A stretch of 64,000 bases of DNA from an uncultured Bacteroidales bacterium. GTDB lineage: Bacteria > Bacteroidota > Bacteroidia > Bacteroidales > F082. The DNA lies in NCBI GenBank assembly GCA_900318265.1, contig ONKA01000003.1, positions 186,001-250,000 of the forward strand. The letters are read 5' to 3'. This document shows positions 24,385-33,257 of this stretch, piece after piece. The notes under the pieces were generated by a model. That model was not told the origin of the DNA. It worked only from the letters and a program-made list of their open reading frames with translations, and made no database searches. How positions within the stretch are numbered: position 1 is the first letter of the stretch; the number at the start of each line of letters is the position of its first letter. A program made the position numbers and the translations under genes.

Positions 24385-26853
24385 ATGGATCCTTTTATAA
24401 GTGGTGTAATAGCAAGCGTGGTTGCCAATGGCCTCACAACTTTGGTTCCACAAATGTTTCAAAGAAAGCTGGATACTAAGGTGAAGAAAGCTTATGTGCG
24501 TGCTTTGGAAAGATGGACAAAACACGATGTTGAGTGGGAAAGCCGCAAGTATAAGGAGCGTTTAGTGGATTTGATAGACTATATACAAAATCCACAAGGG
24601 AGGAATCGCCATGCTTCGGATAAAGAGTTACTCGAATATTACAAGGAAGAATTAAGGAAAGACACGGAAGTTTGGTCCTTAATTGAGGAATCGCTCCTGA
24701 CAAGTATCTCCTCGTTGCTCCAAGATACAAATCGCTTGGCTCAGGACATTAAGTCTTATCATGACCAATGCCAGATTTCTCAAAAAGAGTTCTTGGAGGG
24801 TCAAGAGCGATTGTTGGATTTGCAATTGCGAAGGAACATTAGCTCTGGTAAATATCTTGAGGATACTTATCTTGAGGTTGATGAGTTGAAAGAACAGCTA
24901 CGTTTCTTTGTTGATCCTTTTCTGTTTTTTCAGTTAAGTTGTGAGCGAACAGCAAGGTTGAATTTCGACAATCTCAGATGGGTGCTGGCTGAACAGAAGA
25001 ATGAGAGTTTTGAATTTGATACCGCTATTGCTGTTGGGAATAGTAGTCAACCAGCTGATTTTGGACTTCTTTATGAGGCGTCAAGACGTTTGTCGGATTA
25101 CTTGTTGGCAAAACATAATGAATTGCATAGTGGAGGAAACATACGTTACTTCCATTCACGCAAGATAAAGGATATTCTTGACCTTAATAACTGCATTCAC
25201 AAGAGGTTTTTCATTCTTACCTCAAAAGCAGGACAAGGAAAGACTAATGTGCTTTGCGACCTCACAAAGAATGTTCTTATGCGTCGTGGAATTCCTGCGG
25301 CCTATTTGAACGGGTATGAGTTGGAATCAGGTAATGTTGAAGTGAGTTTTGCTCACAAACTGTTTTCCACAAAAAACTATTCGCTTGACGATGTCCTCAT
25401 GGCGGCTAAATGCTATTGCGAACAGCAAAAAGTGCCGTTTGTCTTCATCATTGATGGCTTGAACGAGAACGGCACACCCCATCAATTGCGTGCCGGCATG
25501 GAAACATTTTTAAGTACGGTCTTGCAGTATGATTTTGTGAAAGTGATTGTATCATGTAGGACGGAGTATTATGACACGCATTTTTCTTCGATCGGCAAGT
25601 TGTTTGAGGATGACACTATCATTCAAAGGGATATCAATGGCCGTCTTGATGAGTATTGGAAAAAACTCAAAGAACTCTATTTCAAGCATTTTTCGATTAA
25701 TTGTGTAGATATTACAGACCATATTAAGAATGAGTTTTGCGAGAATTTGCTGTTGTTTAGGATATTTTGTGAAGTAAACGCTGGAAAAAACCTGACTGTT
25801 ATTCATAGTATAGCCAAAGAGCCTTTGTTTGATGCGTATTGTGAAATAATGATATCCAGGGTTGCCGCTGAATTGATAAGCGATGGATGCAGTTTGGCCA
25901 CGGATACTTTTATAGCTGATTTTTTGAAAAAAGTAGTTGGTCGAATGGTTGAAAATGACTCGTTTGCCAACATGCCGCTATCGACGCTGTTAGTTAATGC
26001 CGATATTCAACAGCGTGAGGTTGTCAATAGGTTCTTGGACAATAATGTCCTGGTGCGAAAGGATCTTAAATCGGTCAGCAGCAGCCCTTTTGCAAATATG
26101 GAAGTGGTTAATTTCACTTTCGATGAATTTAGGGATTATTTGGTTTCGCATTATTTAATAGATGTTGTATTGCCAGAGAGCCAAACCGATTTCAGCGGTT
26201 ATGTGATAAAATACACGGACGCATCACATATGCTTTCAGAAGGCCTTACAACATTTTTGTTCTCATACATCAAGAGGATAAAAGAACCGTTTGCTTTGGA
26301 AACAATACAATCTCAGCCGTGGTATAAATTGGTGTTTAGGGATCTGATTTGGGACGTGGAGGAGAAGGATGTCACCGATGATGATATTGTATTAATTAAG
26401 CAGTTCTTGCGTGAATGTGATATAAAAGTGTCAAGAAACTTGGCCTACTGGGAAAGGTGGAATACTGATACGTTTAAGCGAATTAATATTAAATTGCTCT
26501 TGGAACATCTGTCTTCTTTAGATGGTGCGGGGTTACGTGATTTCTTCGATAAAACATGGTCTGACACTTCAAGAAAAGGGTATTATTCCATGTATGATTA
26601 TCGTGACCCGTCACCCCGTGAAAGTTTTCTTGATGATGTTCGTGGTTTGATTGAAAACGACGAACACTCGTTGGAACATCCTGAGCAACGTAATCTTTTC
26701 GAATTGGTGCTGTATATGGCGGTCGTTGATTATACAGCACGTATGGTGTACGATGATTATTTCAGCTATACAAACGACGAACGGCAAATTAAAGATATTG
26801 TGTTGGTAACCAAATGTGTTGAGCTTAAAAAACTTGTAAAGAGATGGCTGTAA
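24385..26853 (+). CDS. STAND/NACHT-like P-loop NTPase
   Basis: About 822 residues from the ATG at 24385 (a GTG two codons earlier is possible). The N-terminal ~280 residues are helical, with a short hydrophobic start (PFISGVIASVVANGLTTLV). The Walker A is LTSKAGQGKTN (~279-289) and the Walker B is FVFIIDGLNENG (~351-362), with a further VIVSCRTEYY sensor-like motif: the NACHT/STAND layout. The C-terminal part is helical. STAND NTPases oligomerise on sensing a trigger, and many act in phage defence. It lies 7 bp after the nuclease-like gene and overlaps the next start by 10 bp, so the unit is translationally coupled. Confidence 0.75.
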   Translation: MDPFISGVIASVVANGLTTLVPQMFQRKLDTKVKKAYVRALERWTKHDVEWESRKYKERLVDLIDYIQNPQGRNRHASDKELLEYYKEELRKDTEVWSLIEESLLTSISSLLQDTNRLAQDIKSYHDQCQISQKEFLEGQERLLDLQLRRNISSGKYLEDTYLEVDELKEQLRFFVDPFLFFQLSCERTARLNFDNLRWVLAEQKNESFEFDTAIAVGNSSQPADFGLLYEASRRLSDYLLAKHNELHSGGNIRYFHSRKIKDILDLNNCIHKRFFILTSKAGQGKTNVLCDLTKNVLMRRGIPAAYLNGYELESGNVEVSFAHKLFSTKNYSLDDVLMAAKCYCEQQKVPFVFIIDGLNENGTPHQLRAGMETFLSTVLQYDFVKVIVSCRTEYYDTHFSSIGKLFEDDTIIQRDINGRLDEYWKKLKELYFKHFSINCVDITDHIKNEFCENLLLFRIFCEVNAGKNLTVIHSIAKEPLFDAYCEIMISRVAAELISDGCSLATDTFIADFLKKVVGRMVENDSFANMPLSTLLVNADIQQREVVNRFLDNNVLVRKDLKSVSSSPFANMEVVNFTFDEFRDYLVSHYLIDVVLPESQTDFSGYVIKYTDASHMLSEGLTTFLFSYIKRIKEPFALETIQSQPWYKLVFRDLIWDVEEKDVTDDDIVLIKQFLRECDIKVSRNLAYWERWNTDTFKRINIKLLLEHLSSLDGAGLRDFFDKTWSDTSRKGYYSMYDYRDPSPRESFLDDVRGLIENDEHSLEHPEQRNLFELVLYMAVVDYTARMVYDDYFSYTNDERQIKDIVLVTKCVELKKLVKRWL

Positions 26854-27260
26854 AGAATAAAACATATTGTTATTCATTCCCATATAGTGAACACTTGAAG
26901 GTTGTACATAAAAAGCTTACCTTAGAGGGATTCCTGGCTAATGCTGGTATTAATGGTGGGTTTGGCGAGAATATGTTCTCTAAAATCTATAACAGCGTTA
27001 TGGCTGAAGCAGAGAATATGGAAGACCTGTATGAGCGTTATTATAAGCCTGAATACGATAACTTTAGGGAATTCATAGATGCAAAGTTCGCCGTTCCAAA
27101 TGAAGCGTTGGAGGCTCTGATGAATGGATTGGAGGAGAATGAGAACTATACGCTAATACGGTATGATTCGTTGAATTACGGAGTGAATGATGTTGATGAA
27201 TTCATATACGGTGAAGAATACGGCGAAAAGTTTACGAAACTCTTTTTATTAAGCCTATGA
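26844..27260 (+). CDS. Small protein, paralogue of the next gene's product
   Basis: 138 residues, no recognised family. Residues 25-49 (LTLEGFLANAGI...ENMFSKIY) align, position for position, with residues 25-49 of the downstream 137-residue protein (FTLDKFLKAAGI...DMFQEIF), so the two are likely diverged duplicates. The region before it is Tyr/Phe-rich and the tail is acidic (VDEFIYGEEYGEKF). It overlaps the NTPase gene by 10 bp and the next gene by 4 bp. It could be a substrate or partner of the radical SAM enzyme two genes downstream; this is inference. Confidence 0.6.
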   Translation: MAVKNKTYCYSFPYSEHLKVVHKKLTLEGFLANAGINGGFGENMFSKIYNSVMAEAENMEDLYERYYKPEYDNFREFIDAKFAVPNEALEALMNGLEENENYTLIRYDSLNYGVNDVDEFIYGEEYGEKFTKLFLLSL

Positions 27261-27670
27261 AAATCAAGACAGACTTTGTAACCAATAGCTCTTCAACCTG
27301 TTTCATATTAATGACGGAAGGTGAGTTTACCCTTGACAAATTCTTAAAGGCGGCTGGTATTGATAAGGATTCGCCCTTTCAGGATATGTTTCAGGAAATA
27401 TTCAAAATATTCAGTGATGATGTACAACCAGCACGTGAGTTTGCCCGTAATCATCGCTGGTGTAAAGGACGTCCTTTTGAGCAGTTTGTTGCAGAAATAT
27501 TCTCGGAAAACACATTACAACGTGTGAAAGATGCGGAAGCTAGGGGAATGACGGTTTATATGGGGGACCTATACAGTGATCACGGTGTATTGGAATGTTT
27601 GCTGTGCACGAATTGTTTCATTATTGACGGTCAAGGATTGGTAATCGATGCCACAAATGATGGATGGTAA
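27257..27670 (+). CDS. Small protein with N-terminal DFVTNSSST motif
   Basis: 137 residues beginning MKIKTDFVTNSSSTCF. Proteins with this DFVTNSSS-type N terminus recur in many gut bacteria, without a known function. The middle (25-49) is shared with the upstream 138-residue protein. Four Cys sit at the C-terminal side (LECLLCTNC plus C at 15 and an internal C). The gene overlaps its upstream neighbour as ATGA and overlaps the radical SAM start by 11-23 bp. Being next to a radical SAM/SPASM enzyme, it is a candidate for post-translational modification on the Ser/Thr/Asn-rich N terminus or the Cys-rich tail. Confidence 0.6.
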   Translation: MKIKTDFVTNSSSTCFILMTEGEFTLDKFLKAAGIDKDSPFQDMFQEIFKIFSDDVQPAREFARNHRWCKGRPFEQFVAEIFSENTLQRVKDAEARGMTVYMGDLYSDHGVLECLLCTNCFIIDGQGLVIDATNDGW

Positions 27671-28712
27671 TGTGATTGTACGGCACTTTGAGCAGGAGCA
27701 TTATCGGGTTTTGTTCAATCAACGAACAGGATTCTTTATGCGTTGTGAAGATGAAGGTTATCCAGAACCTTTATGGAGTAATCACGGACCAGAGCTTTTG
27801 GATATCTCCATAACCAACTATTGCAAAAGAGGCTGTGCTTTTTGTTATCGTTCATCGTCTACATCGGGTAAACACATGCGCTTGTCGGAATATGCGAGTA
27901 TAATTGGTCAGGCATGTAAAATGGACGTTTTGCAGGTGGCTTTGGGTGGAGGAAATCCCAACCAACATCCTGAGTTTATCAAGATTTTGGAATTGACAAG
28001 AAAATCGGGTATTGTTCCTTCTTTTACTACCAACGGAGAAGGACTGTCAGACGCAATCTTGGACGCTACCGCTGAGTTTTGTGGTGCAATGGCGGTAAGC
28101 TATTATCCATCAAATGGAAATGATTTTTATGACGACTTGTTTGCCCGAACTAGCGATTGTAAAATAAAGACCAATCTGCACTTGATTATTTCGACAAGCA
28201 CTGTTGATGACATAGAGTCGCTTTTGGAGTATCCACCATCATGGTTTGATAAAGTGAATGCTTGCGTTTTTTTGAATTATAAGCCCGTAGGACGAGGAAT
28301 GGGACAAGGTGATAAAGAAATTTTAAGTTGCGAAAGGGCAGAAGAATTCTTTAGAAAAGTGTCAAAAACCAATAAGAAAATTGGTTTTGACAGTTGTTCG
28401 ATTTCAGGCATTGCACGCTGGCTGGATGTTCGCTCCGAATTGGTTGAATCATGTGAAGCCGCAAGGTTTTCGGCGTTTATCAGCGAGGATTTAAAAATGT
28501 ATCCTTGCTCGTTTATGGCAAATACTGAGTCATTTGGCGATTTAAGAAAAGACAGAATGGCAGATATATGGCAATCGCATCCCGCTTTTGTTAAGCACAG
28601 AGAAGCAATACGTAAGAACTCATGTATAGGTTGCATTCATCAAGCTGTTTGTAAAGGAGGATGCGTATTTTTGCCAGAAATTAACCAATGTGTGTGGGGT
28701 GGGGGCACATAA
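27648..28712 (+). CDS. Radical SAM/SPASM protein
   Basis: 354 residues if the ATG at 27648 is used (ATGs at 27657 and 27660 are equally possible). The radical SAM cluster motif is CKRGCAFC, C59-x3-C63-x2-C66. LGGGNPNQHPEF (~104-115) is the SAM-contacting GGE-like strand. The C-terminal part has the SPASM-type Cys set: C in LVESCEAARF, MYPCSFM, then CIGCIHQAVCKGGC and C in NQCVWGGG. SPASM enzymes modify peptides or proteins with a second auxiliary Fe-S cluster. The gene overlaps the DFVTNSSST protein gene, the position expected for a maturase and its substrate. Viperin-like activity is not supported because SPASM Cys residues are present. Confidence 0.82.
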   Translation: MPQMMDGNVIVRHFEQEHYRVLFNQRTGFFMRCEDEGYPEPLWSNHGPELLDISITNYCKRGCAFCYRSSSTSGKHMRLSEYASIIGQACKMDVLQVALGGGNPNQHPEFIKILELTRKSGIVPSFTTNGEGLSDAILDATAEFCGAMAVSYYPSNGNDFYDDLFARTSDCKIKTNLHLIISTSTVDDIESLLEYPPSWFDKVNACVFLNYKPVGRGMGQGDKEILSCERAEEFFRKVSKTNKKIGFDSCSISGIARWLDVRSELVESCEAARFSAFISEDLKMYPCSFMANTESFGDLRKDRMADIWQSHPAFVKHREAIRKNSCIGCIHQAVCKGGCVFLPEINQCVWGGGT

Positions 28713-28878
28713 ACGGCCTATAGGGAGACGATGTTATGTGTGAAGCTGCAATGCGGTGCCAAATGATTAACAACATAGTATTATTTGGTCATCATTTGCC
28801 TCTTATCCTGAAGTTTGTTTTGGTTTAGTGTTTGATTACAAAGTTTTGTTATTTTTGCAACAAAATATCTAAGTGGAA
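28713..28878 (+). promoter_or_regulatory. Intergenic region with -7 promoter element
   Basis: TATTTTTG lies at 28850-28857, 22 bp before the ATG at 28879. It marks a new transcription unit for the ATPase pair. No terminator with a T-run is visible after the radical SAM stop. Confidence 0.5.
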
Positions 28879-30075
28879 ATGGTAGAACACCTGACAATAA
28901 GAAATTTTGGACCGATAAAAGACATGGATGTCGTTATCCGTCCGTGCACGATTTTCATAGGCACACAAGGTAGTGGCAAAAGCACTGCTGCCAAAGTTTT
29001 GACCATCTGTCGAGATCTAAGTTGGTATCTTTCGATTATCAATCACGATGATAACGTTATTGAACCTTTTAGGAAGTTTTGTATTGACGAGTATTTCCAA
29101 GCCGATTCTTATTTGTACTACGAGGATCCTGATGGATTAATTGAGGTGGTTTTCCAAAATGGAGCTTTTGAGTTGAAGTCGGAAGCATTATCCATAGATA
29201 GCATCAAAGAACTCTTGTCGGACAAGATTTTGAGTGAAAACAAATCATTATTGGCTAGCATTGGAGTTAAAGATGTTTTAAAAGAAGATCTTCAGAACCA
29301 ACAGTTGTACGCCCCGTTGCTTCGAGCTAATTCCAGGATGATGCTTTATATTCCTGCTGAACGAAATTTGGCGGGCTCCATGTCAAAGGCTCTTGCAAGC
29401 ATGATTGTGGCTAAAATTCCTCTATACGATGCCCTGATTGAATATATGAGCATTTTTGAAAAAGCCAAAAACGACCTTAAAGAGTACTTTGTTCCATTTA
29501 TGGGCGTTTCGTTTTCCATGAACGACGGACAGGAGAAAATTTGGATGGGTAAAGGAAGCGATCGGCATAATCCTTTGCCTCTGCAGTCATGTTCTTCGGG
29601 TTTACAATCTGTATTGCCTTTGTTGATGTCAATAGACTATTCTCTGAAAGCTGCTTGTTTCGATGCTTTCGCTATAGAAGAACCCGAGCAGAACCTTTTC
29701 CCCTCTAATCAGAGAGAATTAGTCTATCACCTTGTGGAGAAATATCGTAATAGTAAGATGAGAGGAATGGTGATGACAACGCACAGTCCCTATATCTTGA
29801 GTTGCATGAATGTAGTGTTGTTGGCAGGCTTGCTATATGAGAAATACGGATTGCGTGATGAAGTGGTGCAAATCATTGGTGAGGATCATCATTTGTTGTC
29901 CTCCGATGTTGCCGTTTATAGGTTGGATCCTTCTGCCTCGTCTTTTTGTGTTGACCTAAAGAACTCTAATACAGGGCTGATTGGAATCAACGAACTCGAT
30001 TCTGCCTCAGAGTCTATCGGTGAGGATTATGACCAACTCTACAAGTTGTACGTCCAAGAATTGAGAAAGAAATAA
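28879..30075 (+). CDS. AAA-family ATPase, RecF/OLD-like (AAA_15/AAA_21)
   Basis: About 398 residues from the ATG at 28879 (GTG two codons earlier). Walker A is IGTQGSGKST (~27-36). The ABC-type signature is replaced by LPLQSCSSGLQSVLPLL (~234-250). Walker B is DAFAIEEPEQNLFP (~259-272) and the later MVMTTHSPYIL gives the switch His. This is the SMC/RecF-like half of OLD-type ATPases, but no TOPRIM domain follows in the same protein. The next gene, which shares one base with its stop, encodes a nuclease-like protein. The pair resembles two-gene ATPase-nuclease defence modules (Septu-, PARIS- or Gabija-like logic), though neither partner matches those systems by eye. Confidence 0.75.
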   Translation: MVEHLTIRNFGPIKDMDVVIRPCTIFIGTQGSGKSTAAKVLTICRDLSWYLSIINHDDNVIEPFRKFCIDEYFQADSYLYYEDPDGLIEVVFQNGAFELKSEALSIDSIKELLSDKILSENKSLLASIGVKDVLKEDLQNQQLYAPLLRANSRMMLYIPAERNLAGSMSKALASMIVAKIPLYDALIEYMSIFEKAKNDLKEYFVPFMGVSFSMNDGQEKIWMGKGSDRHNPLPLQSCSSGLQSVLPLLMSIDYSLKAACFDAFAIEEPEQNLFPSNQRELVYHLVEKYRNSKMRGMVMTTHSPYILSCMNVVLLAGLLYEKYGLRDEVVQIIGEDHHLLSSDVAVYRLDPSASSFCVDLKNSNTGLIGINELDSASESIGEDYDQLYKLYVQELRKK

Positions 30076-30644
30076 TGTCGATAGGAATAGACCCCATAGA
30101 TAAACTGCGACTTGGTGTTGCTTTTGGCAAACGTTTTGAGAAGGCTTGGACGGTTAGGGCTGACAATCGATTGCTTGTAATAGATGACGACGTCGACCAT
30201 GTTTCAAAGTTTTCTGATTCCGAAGACGACGAACCAAGGGCTTTGGTGGTGTTGAACGAGAAAAACAAGCTCATTGTTTTGTTGGCTATTGATCACCAAT
30301 TGATCGACAATCATCCAGGTGGCATAGCAGATTGTGCTGTTTTTGATGAGAATAAAATAGAGTTTGTGGAGTTTAAGACCAACGCCTATGGTAATTCGGA
30401 AGAATCCATTAGGGACACATTTGACAAGGCTTGCAGTCAGCTGAAGGAGACGTTGGTCGTGTTTAAAAACCAGCTTCTCGCTGTCGGTGTTGACCTCTTT
30501 GAAGCCATGGTTGTAGAATGTCGAATCGTCGTTGCACACAGATTTCCTCGGGCTACTGCCACCAAACAAGATTATTGCCTACAGTTTGCTTCCGATACTA
30601 ATGGGATAGAGCTTTTCTTTGAGAGGCAGGTTTGTTTTGTGTAG
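30075..30644 (+). CDS. PD-(D/E)xK-like nuclease candidate, partner of the ATPase
   Basis: 189 residues without an assigned family. GGIADCAVFDENKIEFVEFK (residues ~94-113) gives a D-(10)-E-x-K arrangement typical of PD-(D/E)xK nucleases. A later helix-strand follows with VVECRIVVAHRFPRATATKQ (~154-173). It starts on the last base of the ATPase stop codon, so production is coupled. The nuclease call is from this motif only. It ends before a GC-rich stem plus T-run at 30676-30709. Confidence 0.5.
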   Translation: MSIGIDPIDKLRLGVAFGKRFEKAWTVRADNRLLVIDDDVDHVSKFSDSEDDEPRALVVLNEKNKLIVLLAIDHQLIDNHPGGIADCAVFDENKIEFVEFKTNAYGNSEESIRDTFDKACSQLKETLVVFKNQLLAVGVDLFEAMVVECRIVVAHRFPRATATKQDYCLQFASDTNGIELFFERQVCFV

Positions 30645-30675
30645 AAGAAAAACAGAATTCCTTCATGTTTTTTAG

Positions 30676-30709
30676 GCTTTGCCTGGTTGTTTTGGGCGGG
30701 GCTTTTTTT
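30676..30709 (+). terminator. Rho-independent terminator
   Basis: GCTTTGCC at 30676-30683 can pair with GGCGGGGC at 30695-30702 (8 bp with three G-U pairs), followed by seven T. It ends the ATPase-nuclease unit. Confidence 0.55.
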
Positions 30710-30758
30710 GTGGGGGTGAGGAAGCAAAAGAAAAAACATACTCAAGTAATTCAATCTC

Positions 30759-33194
30759 ATGCCCAACACAATAACCATATTCCTTGCATCCTCTTCGGAA
30801 CTAAGTAGGGAAAGACAATACATAGGGAACAGAGTGAGGATAATGAACGAAGAATGGGAGCAGCGTGGCATCCGCATTATCCTCAATATTTGGGAAGACT
30901 ATGCCCCTGAGTTTACGGGGGAGCGAAAGCAGACGGATTATGACCTGAATCTCGTCGACAAGAGTGACATTGTGTTCGGTATGTTCCGGAAGATCTGCGG
31001 TAAATATTCTCAAGAAGAGGTGTTACGGGGTTATAAAAACAATCCCGCTACGCTGCATTGCTATAAATTACCGTCGAACGATGACTCGGCAGTACGAGCA
31101 TTCGAGAGGACCATCGGCATTGCCATGGAAGAGGCTGTTGATATAGAAGATATCTGGCAAAGGATTCAGAAAACGACGGAGGAATACATCACAGCCCATC
31201 ATCCTGCTCCAACGGCTTTTCCGACACAAAAGAAAGAACGGATTTATGCCACATTGGGTGAGGACCTGCGGATGGAAGAAGATGCCCTCGGTAATATGAT
31301 ACGTGGTCTTGACGATCTGGCGGAACGACAAATAGGCATCCGATGCTCAATGCTGCCTTTGATGGACAACAAGAGAATTGGCGAGAGTGACTATTATCTG
31401 GCTCTGCTGAACGATGTTCTTGATGCACACAGCCGTGATGAGTTTTTGGCTGCATATCATGGTTTGACACGCAAAAAACATCCGTCGGCCATGGCTCCTT
31501 TCCAGAAAAAAGGTGGCAAGGTCACCGACTATGATACCGATAATGAGATTACATCGTTGATGTATCAGCCAGGCAAGGAGTTTTTCCCTATAGAATACGA
31601 GAGTCTGGATACCATCAAGATGACGCTACTCGTTCACCTGTTGCAGAAGAGTCAGGTGATGTCACCGGACAATGCATTTGCCATAGGCGAAAACGGCAAT
31701 CTGTATTTCGGCAGCAGATGGATAGTAGATACAAGCAAAGCCTTGGGATTAAGCACGGAGCAGGTCTCGGAGTTTGTGGTGCAAGTGGAGTTGCTGGAGT
31801 TGATGATGCCAGCAGTACCAAAGCTGGGTATGGAGGCCAGGCTGCGTGACGAGATACGCGAACTACTGTCGGCTGACGACCTCAACGAAACAGATGCAAG
31901 GGCATTGGTGGAAAAGTGCACGAGCCTGATAGCTTTCTTGAAGAGGAACGTCGGACGGTTCTATCAGCCGGACTACGTATTGCGGATGATGCTCCTGCGA
32001 ATAGCCTGCAACGATCGCTATAGCGAACAAATAGGCCTTACGCCAGACGTATATTACAAGGAATTCATTGATTATGCCGACAGGTATTCCATAGCAGACG
32101 TCATCGTAGAAGAGATGCGCATCAACTTGGCAAATGCCTTTGCCCGAAGCGGACAGGAAGACGAGGCCATGCGCCTATTTGGTGTGGTGAGGCGTAATAT
32201 GAAGCGCTTCGATTTGGCCAACAAGGTGTTGCGCCCCAAACTCTTTTTGCTATATTACAATGCCTTGGCGGTACTTTCGACCATCCGGCAGGAAGAGGAA
32301 CTAAACCAATGGGCAGCAGAACTGGAGAGTCTGATAAAGCAGTGGATAGCTGAAGATGCGTCATTGGTTTATTACAAGTGCTATCCTACAGCATTTCGCA
32401 TCGATGTGTTGCCGGTTGATGTGCTAGCGGATGAGCGTAAGCTGTCGGAAGCGGAAGGGATGTGGAAAGAGATGCTGGCATTGTCCTCCAACTATTCGGA
32501 CGACAGATATTCCTATCTACAGGCTGTCCAGGGGTTGACTAAGACGTTGTCAAGATATTATGTGGACAGGGTTTCGGTGGGTGGATTGGCAATGGATGTG
32601 AGAATGTCGTATGCCCGAAAGGCCCAGTCTTATTTAGATGATGAGGAAGTGCTGTGTCGTGAACTGATGATGTATGCCAGGGAAGAGGCATTGAAGCACT
32701 ATGCAGCGTTGCTTCACAATCGCGGGTTTCTGCAGACGAAAATGGGGGAGGTTGAAAAGGCGTTTGCATCGTATTTACATTGTCTTGACATCAGAAAAAG
32801 ATTGTTCACCAATATGCCGACGGTAAGCCGCGAGGACGATGTGGCGGAAACGATGGTGAATATCGGTGCTCTCCTGCTTGAAACGCCCGGGCGGTTTGTC
32901 TCGAACAGTCCCGAGATAAGGACAGATGCCCTTTATTATGCAGAAATCGCCCTAGAGATTTACGCACGACATAATGACGGCACACTATACCACGCTACCA
33001 ATGTGTTTAAGGCACGTCTGCTGAAAGGGACGGTGCTTTACCATAAGGGTGTGGATGAACACCAGAAGCAGGAGGGACTCGCCATTTTGCGTGAAGTGAA
33101 GCAATGGGATGAGGAAAACCCCGAAAATTATTATCATGGTACCATCATGAATGAATTAGGGAAAATTGTGACAGATGCCAAAGATTTATTTTAA
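30759..33194 (+). CDS. DUF4062-TPR protein
   Basis: An 811-residue protein. The N-terminal ~110 residues match the DUF4062 pattern: NTITIFLASSSELSRERQYI (3-22), then TDYDLNLVDKSDIVFGMF. This Rossmann-like domain is often fused to NTPases or repeat domains in signalling and defence proteins. The rest is helical; TPR motifs are visible near 647-686 (HYAALLHNRGFLQTKMGEVE, AFASYLHCLDIRKRLF). No Walker A was seen, so it is not an NTPase. It is a stand-alone gene between two terminator-like elements inside the accessory island, and its role is unknown. Confidence 0.7.
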   Translation: MPNTITIFLASSSELSRERQYIGNRVRIMNEEWEQRGIRIILNIWEDYAPEFTGERKQTDYDLNLVDKSDIVFGMFRKICGKYSQEEVLRGYKNNPATLHCYKLPSNDDSAVRAFERTIGIAMEEAVDIEDIWQRIQKTTEEYITAHHPAPTAFPTQKKERIYATLGEDLRMEEDALGNMIRGLDDLAERQIGIRCSMLPLMDNKRIGESDYYLALLNDVLDAHSRDEFLAAYHGLTRKKHPSAMAPFQKKGGKVTDYDTDNEITSLMYQPGKEFFPIEYESLDTIKMTLLVHLLQKSQVMSPDNAFAIGENGNLYFGSRWIVDTSKALGLSTEQVSEFVVQVELLELMMPAVPKLGMEARLRDEIRELLSADDLNETDARALVEKCTSLIAFLKRNVGRFYQPDYVLRMMLLRIACNDRYSEQIGLTPDVYYKEFIDYADRYSIADVIVEEMRINLANAFARSGQEDEAMRLFGVVRRNMKRFDLANKVLRPKLFLLYYNALAVLSTIRQEEELNQWAAELESLIKQWIAEDASLVYYKCYPTAFRIDVLPVDVLADERKLSEAEGMWKEMLALSSNYSDDRYSYLQAVQGLTKTLSRYYVDRVSVGGLAMDVRMSYARKAQSYLDDEEVLCRELMMYAREEALKHYAALLHNRGFLQTKMGEVEKAFASYLHCLDIRKRLFTNMPTVSREDDVAETMVNIGALLLETPGRFVSNSPEIRTDALYYAEIALEIYARHNDGTLYHATNVFKARLLKGTVLYHKGVDEHQKQEGLAILREVKQWDEENPENYYHGTIMNELGKIVTDAKDLF

Positions 33195-33257
33195 AGATCA
33201 CAGAAGAATAGGATTTGAAGTACTTGAAAACGAGTACTCGTTTGTGCTAAAGAGTAT
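33195..33257 (+). other. Short gap with a broken reading frame
   Basis: Reading one frame gives text such as IGFEVLENEYSFVLKSM that runs into the HEPN-like fragment only after a frame change. It may be the decayed upstream part of that gene. Confidence 0.35.

Noticed and set aside
24385-26853. Assignment to a specific named Avs (AVAST) type
   Set aside because: The NTPase motifs fit STAND proteins, but by eye no phage-protein-sensing or named nuclease domain of a given Avs type could be confirmed.
27648-28712. Viperin-type antiviral radical SAM enzyme
   Set aside because: C-terminal SPASM-like cysteines are present and the substrate-binding residues of viperins were not recognised.
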